Shown: piece after piece, positions 1 through 6,894 of the stretch
Layout: every line of letters begins with the position of its first letter
Numbering within the stretch: position 1 is the first letter of the stretch
DNA from: Gammaproteobacteria bacterium
GTDB taxonomy: Bacteria > Pseudomonadota > Gammaproteobacteria > Steroidobacterales > Steroidobacteraceae
Direction of reading: 5' to 3'
DNA: 8,621 bases
NCBI GenBank assembly: GCA_003165495.1
Contig: PMMB01000221.1
Location: 2,031-10,651, forward strand
Notes under the pieces: generated by a model
The model's database searches: none
What the model was told of the DNA's origin: nothing
The model's input: the letters and a program-made list of their open reading frames with translations, nothing else
Program-made: the position numbers and the translations under genes

Positions 1-2114
1 TTAGCCGTGGCGTTGTTGAGGATGTTCGCCGTTTCGGTCATTTCCAGCATGAAGGTCGAGCGGCCGCCGGCGAGATCGTCGGAGGCGCCGATGCGGGTGA
101 AAATGCGATCGATGGGCCCCAGCACGGCGCGGCGAGCCGGCACATAGCAGCCGATGTGCGCCAGAATGACGATGAGCGCCGTCTGGCGCATGTAGGTGCT
201 CTTGCCGCCCATGTTCGGGCCGGTGATGATCAGCATGCGGCGCGAGTCATCGAAGCGCAGGTCATTGGGTACGAAAGGCTCGCGGCCGGCGCGCTCGACC
301 ACCGGATGGCGTCCGCTATCGATCAGCAGCATCGGTTCGTCGACCAATTCGGGCTGTGCGCAATCCAAAGCGGCGGCGCGCTCGGCGAAACAGTTGAGCA
401 CATCGATTTGCGCGACCGCGGCCGTGGTCGCCTGCAGCGCCGGTAGGCGTGAAGTCAGGTGGTCCAGCAATGCCTCATACAGCGCCTTCTCGCGCGCCAG
501 CGCGCGATCGCGCGCGCCGAGCACCTTGTCCTCGAAGGATTTTAATTCGGGCGTGATGAATCGCTCGGCGGACTTCACCGTCTGGCGACGCAGGTACTCT
601 GCGGGCACCCTGTCGGCTTGACTGCGGCTCACCTCGATATAAAAGCCCTGCACGCGATTGAAGCCCAGTTTCAGGCTGGACAGGCCGCTGCGCTCGCGCT
701 CTCTTTGTTCGAGGTCGAGCAGGAACTGTTCGGTATTGCTGCCGAGGAGGCGCAGTTCGTCGAGTTCTGCGTCGTAGCCCGGCGCGATCACGCCGCCATC
801 GCGCAGGTAGTGCGGCGGCGAGTCGACGATGGCTTTAGTCAACAGGGCGTGGTCGTGCCGGTGATAGTCGTTGTCACGGCTAAGCTCGGTGATGAGTTGC
901 AGCAGCAAGGGGGACGAAGTGGCGCCGAGGATGTGGTGCAGCTGGGGCAGCACGGCGAGTGCCGCACGCAGCTGCGTGAGGTCCCGCGGTCTCGCTGAGC
1001 GCAGGGCAACTCTTGCGACAATTCTCTCCAGGTCGCCGATAGCCTTTAATGGTTCCGCGACTGCCGAGTGTTGGGCGCAGTCCATCAGCGTCGCGACCGC
1101 GTGGTAGCGCGCGCGCAATGTGTCGCGATCGCGCAGCGGCCGGTGCAGCCAACGGCGCAACATTCGGCCGCCCATGGCGGTCGCCGTGCGGTCGAAGACG
1201 CCCGCCAGAGTCAGTTCCGGTTTTCCTGCAAGGCTCTCGTCGAGTTCCAGGTTGCGGCGAGTCGCAGGGTCCATGATCAGCGCAGCGTCGCGCTCTTCGG
1301 TGCTGATCGACAACAGGTGGGGTAACGCCGATTTTTGGGTTTCGCGAACATAGGCGAGCAGAGCGCCGGCTGCCGCAATTGCCAGTGGTTTGTCGGCGCA
1401 GCCGAAACCGGCGAGATCGCGCGTGTGGAATTGCTCGGTGAGGGCACGCGTCGCGGATTCCGTATCGAAATGCCAGGGCGCGCGCAGCCGCCAGGGTCGA
1501 TCCTTGAGTCCGGTGGAGGGCGCGAGGATGGGTTGCGCTCCCTCGGGCGCCAGCAACTCGGCAGGACGTAGCCGCTCGATTTCCGCGTCGAGCGCCGCGA
1601 CACCGGCGAGTTCCATGACGCTGAAGCGGCCGGCGGACAGATCCAGCCACGCAAGACCAAAACGGCCATTGACTCCATAGACGCTGGCGAGCAGGTTATC
1701 GCGCCGTTCGTCCAATAGGGCTTCATCGGTGATGGTGCCCGGCGTCACGATGCGCACCACTTCGCGTTCCATCGGTCCCTTGGTTTTGCCGGGTTCGCCG
1801 CGCTGCTCGCAGATCGCAACCGACTCGCCCTTGCGGACCAGTTTTGCCAGGTAGGCGTCGAGCGTGACCGCCGGCACTCCGGCCATGGGAATCGGTGCTC
1901 CGGCGGAGGCGCCGCGTTGAGTGAGTGCAATATCCAACAATTGCGCGGCGCGGCGGGCGTCGTCGTAAAACATTTCGTAGAAATCGCCCATGCGATAGAA
2001 CAACAACACGTCGGGATGCTGCGCCTTGATGCGCAGGTATTGCTGCATCATGGGGGTGTGATCGAGCCCTGGGCTAAGGGCGGCCGGGTCTTTGGATGTC
2101 GGGTTAGTGGTCAC
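1..2114 (-). CDS. mutS: DNA mismatch repair protein MutS (3' end off window)
   Basis: MutS binds mismatches and small loops in DNA and, with ATP, recruits MutL to start strand-specific repair in the cytoplasm. The reverse strand reads without a stop from 2114 to the window edge, giving 704 codons of a protein usually about 850-880 residues long. The N-terminal mismatch-reading motif is visible as GDFYEMF, with the Phe-x-Glu pair at F45 and E47. The Walker A loop GPNMGGKST sits at residues 632-640 (195-221). The window ends just after EMTETANILNNATA, so Walker B and the C-terminal dimerisation helices are outside. I chose the GTG at 2112-2114 because it gives the family's usual HTPMMQQYL context at residues 19-27; an in-frame TGA lies directly upstream. 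The only ATG alternatives (2049-2051 and 2046-2048) would cut into that conserved block. No clear Shine-Dalgarno precedes the GTG. The identification is very secure; the exact start is less so. Confidence 0.97.
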   Translation of the reverse strand, partial: MTTNPTSKDPAALSPGLDHTPMMQQYLRIKAQHPDVLLFYRMGDFYEMFYDDARRAAQLLDIALTQRGASAGAPIPMAGVPAVTLDAYLAKLVRKGESVAICEQRGEPGKTKGPMEREVVRIVTPGTITDEALLDERRDNLLASVYGVNGRFGLAWLDLSAGRFSVMELAGVAALDAEIERLRPAELLAPEGAQPILAPSTGLKDRPWRLRAPWHFDTESATRALTEQFHTRDLAGFGCADKPLAIAAAGALLAYVRETQKSALPHLLSISTEERDAALIMDPATRRNLELDESLAGKPELTLAGVFDRTATAMGGRMLRRWLHRPLRDRDTLRARYHAVATLMDCAQHSAVAEPLKAIGDLERIVARVALRSARPRDLTQLRAALAVLPQLHHILGATSSPLLLQLITELSRDNDYHRHDHALLTKAIVDSPPHYLRDGGVIAPGYDAELDELRLLGSNTEQFLLDLEQRERERSGLSSLKLGFNRVQGFYIEVSRSQADRVPAEYLRRQTVKSAERFITPELKSFEDKVLGARDRALAREKALYEALLDHLTSRLPALQATTAAVAQIDVLNCFAERAAALDCAQPELVDEPMLLIDSGRHPVVERAGREPFVPNDLRFDDSRRMLIITGPNMGGKSTYMRQTALIVILAHIGCYVPARRAVLGPIDRIFTRIGASDDLAGGRSTFMLEMTETANILNNATA

Positions 2115-2268
2115 TCAGACGTATTGTCCACGTCTCGACCGCGGACCGCACGAACTACATGTTGGCGATCCGCGACAATCGAGAAGTGAGTCATGCTGTG
2201 CGACGATCGCGGCAATGCGGTGTGAGCGCATGCAACGCGCTCCATCGTGGTCATTTGAGGTTTTCGAC
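2115..2268. other. Divergent intergenic spacer between mutS and the lipoprotein gene
   Basis: These 154 bp separate the divergent starts of mutS and the FN3/beta-helix lipoprotein gene and must hold the promoters of both unless either is expressed from elsewhere. I looked for -35/-10 pairs on both strands and found none that I would defend, and no long inverted repeat. The only element I assign is a GAGG ribosome binding site near the right end. Confidence 0.5.
2256..2260 (+). promoter_or_regulatory. Ribosome binding site deciding the lipoprotein gene start
   Basis: TGAGG is followed by 8 nt and then ATG at 2269. This spacing favours 2269 over the in-frame ATG at 2281, whose purine-rich GAAGGG touches the start codon and leaves no spacer. 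It also favours 2269 over farther upstream in-frame starts, which would bury the signal peptide. Confidence 0.55.
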
Positions 2269-4464
2269 ATGGGCGAAGGGATGCATTTGAAGGGATCCCT
2301 GGTCGGGCTATTGACGCTAACTCTGTTCGCTTGCGGCGGAGGCGCTGGTGTAAATGTAAATTCCGGAGCCCAGTCGTCTCCCCCGGCGTCGGCGCCCGGC
2401 GCACCGACCGGCTTACAGGCAACCGCGAGCAATGCGGCAGTCGGGCTCAGCTGGAGCGCGAGCGCCGGCGCCAACGGTTACATCCTCAAGCGGGCCACAA
2501 CCAGCGGGGGTCCCTATGCTGAGATCGGCACCCCTACATCGACTTCCTATACTGACACTGGCGTTACCAACGGCACGATCTATTACTACGTTGTCGTTGC
2601 GGTCAACAGCGCCGGGCAAAGCGCGCTGTCGGCCGAGGCGTCGGCCACACCCGATTCGATGACAACCGTGCCGCCTGTACCTGCGGGGCTCCTGGCCTCG
2701 GCGGGCAGTGCGCAGGCCGGGCTGACATGGACCTTGAGCACGGGGGCGAGCAGCTATCACGTCAAGCGCGCCACGGTCAGCGGTGGACCGTTCACGGTGA
2801 TTGCCGCGCCGACCTCGGCGTCTTATATCGACACGGGTCTGACGAACGGTACCACTTACTTCTATGTGGTCTCCGCCCTCGATTCGGCCGGTGAGAGCAG
2901 CAACTCGACTCAGGTCAGCGCGACCCCCACGGCCACCTCGTCGTCCGGGCCGCCTGCTGTCTGCCTGACACCTTTCACTCAAGACACCAGTGCGACGACC
3001 GAGACCGTCGGTTCCGGCACTGCGGCGAGCTGCACGGAAACCGCGCTCGCCAATGCCTTGGCCAAAGGCGGCGTCATCCGCTTCAACTGCGGCGGACCGG
3101 CGACTATCACGCTCACGTCCCAAAAGACGCTGCGCACCGACGTCAATACGACCCTGGATGGCCAGGGGCAGATCACGCTCGATGGAGGAGGGACCACCCG
3201 CCTGTTGTACTACTCGTCACCGAATTTCCAGGCCACGAAGACGACCGTGACCATTCAGAACATTACCCTGCAGAATGGAGCGGCAAGCGGTACACCGATT
3301 CCCATAGCGCCGGCCCCCTGCTCGCAGGGTACGCAGAACGACGGCGGCGGCGCCGCGATCTATATGCGCGACGGGATACTGCACGTCTGGAATACCATGT
3401 TCAAAAACAATGTGGGCGCCGCTGTGGGACCCGATGTGGGCGGCGGCGCGATCTACACCTTGGGGTCGCTTGGCACCACGATCGTCGGCAGCACCTTCCA
3501 ATCCAACCGTGCCGCGAATGGCGGCGCCATCGGCGCTCTGTTTGGCGACCTCAGCATCTACAACAGCCAGTTCTCTTCGAACCAGGCGACGGGAAGTGGG
3601 GCCAATACCATCAACGGCGCGTGCACCGTCAACGGCGGCGAATCTGGTAACGGCGGCAATGGAGGGGCGGTTGTCATCGACGGGGGCGAGACCTTTGCCG
3701 TCACGGTTTGCGGCTCGATCTTCACGTCCAATGCCGGCGGCGCGGGTGCCCTGGGCGGTGCGATCTTCCGTACCCCCGACGCAGCGATCCAGACTACGAC
3801 CATTGATCGCAGTACATTCGCCGGCAACACCGCACCCAGCGGCGGTGCGTTGTATTTCCATAACTCGAATCTGGTGATCACGGCGTCGACTTTGTCCGGC
3901 AACACCGCATCCGGCAGCGGCGGCGCGTTATCCGCCGACGGCTCCATCCTGACGTTTACCAACGATACGTTTGCCGACAACGTTACCCAGAAGGGATTGG
4001 GGGGAAGCATCGCACTGTTCGGCAACGGCGGAACGCTGCAGAATGTGACCTTCCTGGGCAACCAAGCCACGGGCGGGTCGGGCTATTTCGGCGCGGCGAT
4101 CGCGGGGGGCACCGCGCTCAGCATCAGCAATACGCTGTTCTCCGAGAATACGACCAAAGACTGCAACTCGCCGATGGCGTGCTCCATTGGCGCAAGCACC
4201 GGCCTCCACAATCTGCAATGGCCCGCAACCCACACGGTATGTGCGACCGCGGATGTCGCCTGTACTACGACAGGAACGGTGTTCAGCAATCCCCAGCTGG
4301 GCGCACTCCAGAGCAATGGCGGTCCTACTCAGACGGCAGCTCCCCTTCCCGGGAGTTCTGCCCTGGGAATTGGGCAGAACTGTCCCGCAACCGATCAGCG
4401 CGGCGTCGCACGGCCCTCGAGCGGGTGCACTGCCGGCGCCGTCGAAGGGGCAATCTCGCCCTGA
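2269..4464 (+). CDS. Secreted lipoprotein with two FN3 modules, a beta-helix and a choice-of-anchor-Q-type tail
   Basis: This is a predicted surface or periplasmic lipoprotein of 731 residues; no catalytic role can be assigned. The N-terminus has a Lys followed by a hydrophobic stretch and a lipobox LFAC, with the lipidated Cys at residue 22. Glycines follow it and there is no Asp at +2, which by the usual Lol rule suggests outer-membrane sorting. Residues 45-128 and 137-220 are two fibronectin type III modules. From about residue 359 to 627 come roughly eight to nine degenerate rungs with GGAI/GGAL turns and FxxN motifs (FKNN, FQSN, FSSN, FTSN, FAGN, FADN, FLGN, FSEN), typical of right-handed parallel beta-helices and of polymorphic outer-membrane-protein-like repeats. 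The tail, with NGGPTQT and CPATDQRG, matches choice-of-anchor-Q-type proteins. The mature part has 12 further Cys, all outside the FN3 modules. A role in polysaccharide binding or adhesion is inference only. Confidence 0.85.
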   Translation: MGEGMHLKGSLVGLLTLTLFACGGGAGVNVNSGAQSSPPASAPGAPTGLQATASNAAVGLSWSASAGANGYILKRATTSGGPYAEIGTPTSTSYTDTGVTNGTIYYYVVVAVNSAGQSALSAEASATPDSMTTVPPVPAGLLASAGSAQAGLTWTLSTGASSYHVKRATVSGGPFTVIAAPTSASYIDTGLTNGTTYFYVVSALDSAGESSNSTQVSATPTATSSSGPPAVCLTPFTQDTSATTETVGSGTAASCTETALANALAKGGVIRFNCGGPATITLTSQKTLRTDVNTTLDGQGQITLDGGGTTRLLYYSSPNFQATKTTVTIQNITLQNGAASGTPIPIAPAPCSQGTQNDGGGAAIYMRDGILHVWNTMFKNNVGAAVGPDVGGGAIYTLGSLGTTIVGSTFQSNRAANGGAIGALFGDLSIYNSQFSSNQATGSGANTINGACTVNGGESGNGGNGGAVVIDGGETFAVTVCGSIFTSNAGGAGALGGAIFRTPDAAIQTTTIDRSTFAGNTAPSGGALYFHNSNLVITASTLSGNTASGSGGALSADGSILTFTNDTFADNVTQKGLGGSIALFGNGGTLQNVTFLGNQATGGSGYFGAAIAGGTALSISNTLFSENTTKDCNSPMACSIGASTGLHNLQWPATHTVCATADVACTTTGTVFSNPQLGALQSNGGPTQTAAPLPGSSALGIGQNCPATDQRGVARPSSGCTAGAVEGAISP
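2401..2928 (+). repeat. Tandem fibronectin type III modules, 276-nt period
   Basis: Two in-frame modules, 2401-2652 and 2677-2928, encode 84 residues each and align without gaps at a period of exactly 92 codons. Shared landmarks are the P-x-GL opening, a KRAT-x-SGGP strand, the SYxDTG-x-TNGT turn, a YYVV/FYVV strand and the SATP end. The nucleotide sequences have diverged, so this is an old internal duplication of a protein module rather than a fresh DNA repeat. Confidence 0.75.
3343..4149 (+). repeat. Degenerate beta-helix rung repeats
   Basis: This part of the lipoprotein gene encodes successive rungs of roughly 25-40 residues. Each is built as a glycine-rich turn (GGAIY, GGAIG, GGAVV, GGAIF, GGALY, GGALS), a short hydrophobic strand and an FxxN or LxxN end. 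The rungs vary in length, and two glycine/asparagine-rich insertions interrupt them. The repeat is visible in protein but not as exact DNA repeats. Confidence 0.65.
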
Positions 4465-4474
4465 GAGTTCGAAG

Positions 4475-4523
4475 TTGACTGAACTGGGCTTTCTTGCTAT
4501 CAGCGAGCGCAGCTAAAGATAAT
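4475..4523 (+). promoter_or_regulatory. Candidate sigma70-type promoter(s) for the flavoenzyme gene
   Basis: Two overlapping promoter-like pairs lie in the 79-bp gap before the alpha-hydroxy-acid dehydrogenase gene. One is TTGACT (4475-4480), a 17-nt spacer and TATCAG (4498-4503). The other is TTGCTA (4494-4499), an 18-nt spacer and GATAAT (4518-4523). Either would start transcription about 15-35 nt before the ATG at 4544 and could drive pncC and thpR as well. No convincing terminator for the preceding lipoprotein gene was seen. Confidence 0.4.
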
Positions 4524-4543
4524 CAAAACATCGGCAAGGCACC

Positions 4544-5770
4544 ATGCACAGTCAAGACTCTCCCTCCCGAGCGCGCCGTCTGCTCCTTGGCAGCTTGGCG
4601 GGGGCTCCGGCGCTGCTCGTCATGCCGCGTTTTGGTCTGGGTGCGGCGATCGCCGAGCCCGCGTCCGATGGCGCGGCCCCAACTGCCAACCAGGTTCTCA
4701 ATGTCGCGGATTTTGAAGCCTTGGCGCGGGCCCGGCTGCCCCCGGCACATTTCGGGTACATCGCGACGGGAGTCGACGACGACCGCACCGTATTCTTGAA
4801 TCATGACGCATATTCACACATCGAGATTCGCTCGCGTCGATTCATCGATGTCAGCAAGCTCGATACCCGGTGCAGCGTTCTAGGCAGTCTCTGGAAGCAG
4901 CCGATCTATTTCTCGGCGGTATCGAGCATGCGTGCCTTTCATCCGGAGGCGGAAGTTGCCGTGGGGCGCGCTTCGGCAAGCCGCGAAATGCAGATGATGT
5001 CATCGACCGGAGCATCCTGTTCGGTCGAAGAGGTGATTGCCGCCCGCAACGCGCCCGTGTGGCAGCAACTATACGCCACGGACGACTGGCATGTGACCGA
5101 GGCGATCGTGCGCCGCGCAGAGAAAGCGGGTTGTACCGCAATCTCTCTCACCGTCGACAGTCCTCCGGGACGGAACAACGAGACATTACTGCGCGCCATG
5201 CAGCGCGATGGTCGAGTTTGCACGCAATGTCATGTCGGTGGATCGCACGACATGTGGCGCAGAGCTCCCATGTTCGCCGGCATCGACGTGTCACGGGTCA
5301 CGCAACTCTCGCCGACTAACCTTTCGGAGAACTATCTCGAACGCCTGCGCCGCTTAGTGTCGGTAAAATTTCTGGTAAAGGGCATCGTAACGGCGGAAGA
5401 CGCAACGCTGGCAATGCGAGCGGGCGTCGATGGGATCGTGGTGTCCAATCACGGCGGACGCAACGAGGAGACGCTGCGCTCGACCATCGAGTGTCTTCCG
5501 GAGATCGTAGCCGCCGTGGGCAGGCGAATACCTGTTTTCATCGACGGTGGCATTCGACGCGGCACCGATATCTTCAAGGCACTGGCGTTGGGTGCGACGG
5601 CCGTCGGCATCGGGCGCCCGCAGGCCTGGGGCCTCGCCGCTTTCGGCCAGCCTGGAGTCGAGGCGATCAGTGACATATTGACCCGCGAGCTTCGCGCCAT
5701 CATGCGCCAGGCCGGGACGCCTGACTTGGCGTCCATCAATAAAGATCATCTGGCGTGGCCGAAGTTTTAG
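4544..5770 (+). CDS. Tat-exported FMN-dependent alpha-hydroxy-acid dehydrogenase/oxidase
   Basis: A 408-residue member of the glycolate oxidase / L-lactate dehydrogenase family, which oxidises 2-hydroxy acids to 2-oxo acids using FMN. The N-terminus has a twin-arginine signal (R11-R12 followed by LLLG, a hydrophobic stretch and an AIA cleavage motif at 35-37), so the folded flavoprotein is probably exported to the periplasm. Against spinach glycolate oxidase I align Y72 with Y24, Y177 with Y129, D205 with D157, K279 with K230, H303 with H254 and R306 with R257. The FMN phosphate region DGGIRRGTD and IGRP is intact. Two oddities are an Asn (N211) near the place of substrate-pocket Arg164 and a CTQCH motif at 226-230. 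AAGG at 4536-4539 is a close-set ribosome binding site. The stop is 4 nt before pncC, which suggests co-transcription. The substrate cannot be read from sequence; lactate is only one possibility, and the electron acceptor is unknown. Confidence 0.88.
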   Translation: MHSQDSPSRARRLLLGSLAGAPALLVMPRFGLGAAIAEPASDGAAPTANQVLNVADFEALARARLPPAHFGYIATGVDDDRTVFLNHDAYSHIEIRSRRFIDVSKLDTRCSVLGSLWKQPIYFSAVSSMRAFHPEAEVAVGRASASREMQMMSSTGASCSVEEVIAARNAPVWQQLYATDDWHVTEAIVRRAEKAGCTAISLTVDSPPGRNNETLLRAMQRDGRVCTQCHVGGSHDMWRRAPMFAGIDVSRVTQLSPTNLSENYLERLRRLVSVKFLVKGIVTAEDATLAMRAGVDGIVVSNHGGRNEETLRSTIECLPEIVAAVGRRIPVFIDGGIRRGTDIFKALALGATAVGIGRPQAWGLAAFGQPGVEAISDILTRELRAIMRQAGTPDLASINKDHLAWPKF

Positions 5771-5774
5771 GCAG

Positions 5775-6272
5775 ATGCCGAACACAGATCGCGATCTCGC
5801 ACGTCTCGCCGCTCGCGTCGGCCGGCACTTGTTGAAAGCCCGACGCGGTGTGGCGACGGCGGAGTCCTGTACCGGTGGTTGGATTGCCAAGGCCCTGACC
5901 GATATTGCCGGGAGTTCGCAATGGTTCATCGAAGGTTTCGTTACGTACAGCAATGCCTCCAAGGTCTCAAGGCTCGGGGTGTCGCCTTCCGTGCTGCGGA
6001 TCCAAGGCGCGGTGAGCGAAGCCACCGTACGCGCGATGGCGACCGGGGCGCTTAAGCGCACGGGAGCGCAGCTGGCGGTGGCGGTGACCGGCATCGCCGG
6101 TCCGGGCGGTGCGATGCCCGGCAAGCCGGTTGGAACCGTTTGGCTCGGCTGGGCAGAGCGCCGCGGGCGCGCAATTCGTGTTGCCGTGCAACTGAAGCAC
6201 TTCCGCGGTGACCGGGATGCGGTGCGCCGCAAAACCGTGCGAGTGGCGCTTAAAGGGCTGCTCGACGTTTAG
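5775..6272 (+). CDS. pncC: Nicotinamide-nucleotide amidase (CinA C-terminal domain protein)
   Basis: PncC hydrolyses nicotinamide mononucleotide to nicotinic acid mononucleotide and ammonia, returning NMN (released, for example, by the NAD-dependent DNA ligase reaction) to NAD synthesis. The 165-residue protein is the stand-alone CinA C-terminal domain, the usual length of E. coli PncC; the N-terminal CinA domain is absent. Visible signatures are AESCTGGW with the catalytic-type Ser at residue 31, FVTYSN with Y58 and K63 just after, GAVSE at 79-82, TGIAGPGG at 105-112, KPVGTVW at 117-123 and FRGDRDAVRRK near the end. The ATG lies 4 nt after the preceding flavoenzyme stop with almost no separate ribosome binding site, consistent with translational coupling. 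pncC close upstream of recA is a conserved arrangement in gammaproteobacteria. Confidence 0.95.
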   Translation: MPNTDRDLARLAARVGRHLLKARRGVATAESCTGGWIAKALTDIAGSSQWFIEGFVTYSNASKVSRLGVSPSVLRIQGAVSEATVRAMATGALKRTGAQLAVAVTGIAGPGGAMPGKPVGTVWLGWAERRGRAIRVAVQLKHFRGDRDAVRRKTVRVALKGLLDV

Positions 6273-6280
6273 CGTGAATC

Positions 6281-6286
6281 GGGAGA
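6281..6286 (+). promoter_or_regulatory. Ribosome binding site of thpR
   Basis: GGGAGA lies 7 nt before the GTG at 6294. This good spacing supports the GTG as the true thpR start, and no ATG is available before the conserved RLFFALWP opening. Confidence 0.6.
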
Positions 6287-6293
6287 TTCCGGC

Positions 6294-6863
6294 GTGCGGT
6301 TATTCTTTGCACTGTGGCCCGATGCCGCCACGCGAGCGCGCATTGCGAACGCTGCTGTAACTCTGCGCTTGACTGGTGAAGCGCGGCGGGTGCCCGCAGA
6401 GAATTATCACCTGACGCTGGCATTCGTCGGCGAGGTTGCAACATCCCAACTCGCGGTGTTGCAGCAGATCGGGCGCGCTCAGCGGGCCACGGGATGCACG
6501 ATCAACTTCGATGCGTGCGAACACTGGCGGGAAACACAGGTGGTGGTCGCTGCTGCGCGGCAGATTCCGGCCGCGCTAATCGAGCTGTGGACGCGACTGC
6601 GCCAGGATTTGGCCCCCCACCAAGCAGCACTCAACCCTGGTCATCAGCATCCGTCGCTGCGCGCGCATGTCACGCTTGCGAGGAAGGTCGCGCAAGCCCC
6701 TGTGCTGCAAGCAATGTCGCCGTTCTACTGGAGTGTGCAATCATTTAGTCTGGTGCGCTCCGATACGAGCGGCGCACACTCCGTCTATACAGTAGTCGAT
6801 ACCTGGCCACTACTGGATAAGACGCCGAAACCAAAGAAATCTCTGCAATTTCGATGCATATGA
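6294..6863 (+). CDS. thpR: RNA 2',3'-cyclic phosphodiesterase (LigT/2H family)
   Basis: ThpR opens terminal 2',3'-cyclic phosphates on RNA to 2'-phosphates; its exact cellular role in bacteria is not settled. The 189-residue protein has the two HxTx catalytic motifs that define the 2H phosphoesterase superfamily: HLTL at residues 39-42 and HVTL at 125-128, each at the expected place. The RLFFALWPD opening is typical of the family. The start is GTG with a well-placed GGGAGA ribosome binding site, 21 nt after the pncC stop, so the two genes probably share a transcript. The last 80 nt contain a long inverted repeat (6786-6819), which is listed separately. The C-terminal tail (KTPKPKKSLQFRCI) is short and basic. 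Confidence 0.92.
   Translation: MRLFFALWPDAATRARIANAAVTLRLTGEARRVPAENYHLTLAFVGEVATSQLAVLQQIGRAQRATGCTINFDACEHWRETQVVVAAARQIPAALIELWTRLRQDLAPHQAALNPGHQHPSLRAHVTLARKVAQAPVLQAMSPFYWSVQSFSLVRSDTSGAHSVYTVVDTWPLLDKTPKPKKSLQFRCI
6786..6819. repeat. Inverted repeat inside the 3' end of thpR, upstream of recA
   Basis: Arms of 11 nt (6786-6796 and 6809-6819) match at 10 of 11 positions around a 12-nt spacer; the core CAGTAGT / ACTACTG is perfect. It ends 103 nt before the recA ATG and about 70 nt before the proposed recA -10 element. It could be an operator for a dimeric regulator, a stem in the thpR transcript, or chance within coding sequence (it encodes part of YTVVDTWPLLDK). It is not a CTGT-N8-ACAG LexA box. 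Confidence 0.4.
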
Positions 6864-6885
6864 GATGAGCGTTGGGCGCTGAATA

Positions 6886-6894
6886 TGAAATAAT
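6886..6894 (+). promoter_or_regulatory. Candidate extended -10 promoter of recA
   Basis: TGA followed by AATAAT gives a TG-N-extended -10 element one base from consensus. The -35 region upstream (around 6865-6870, ATGAGC) is weak, as extended -10 promoters allow. Transcription would begin near 6901, leaving about a 20-nt leader with the recA ribosome binding site GAGGA at 6911-6915. Confidence 0.45.

Noticed and set aside
500..515. Perfect 16-bp GC-rich palindrome containing GCGATCGC in mutS
   Set aside because: It encodes the Ala/Arg/Asp-rich GARDRALAR stretch, and similar GATC-centred GC palindromes recur by chance in this high-GC sequence.
880..1650. 256-codon open frame on the minus strand in another frame of mutS
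   Set aside because: It overlaps the fully conserved mutS frame on the same strand; its Arg/Pro/Ala-rich translation is a frame shadow.
2092..2268. Upstream extension of the lipoprotein gene to an ATG at 2092
   Set aside because: It would place 59 residues before the lipoprotein signal peptide and overlap mutS; the GAGG site and signal sequence favour 2269.
2413..3123. 236-codon minus-strand open frame opposite the FN3 modules
   Set aside because: It is a GC-driven shadow of repetitive glycine/serine/threonine codons with Arg/Gly-rich nonsense composition.
4448..4464. Possible terminator hairpin at the lipoprotein stop (GGGC and GCCC)
   Set aside because: The stem has only four base pairs with no T-run, too weak to call.
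5354..6232. 292-codon minus-strand open frame opposite the flavoenzyme and pncC
   Set aside because: Both plus-strand genes are clearly recognisable and conserved; the reverse frame has no family features.
6777..6792. Possible LexA half-site ending in ACAG upstream of recA
   Set aside because: The matching left half would be CACT rather than CTGT, so the site is not supported.
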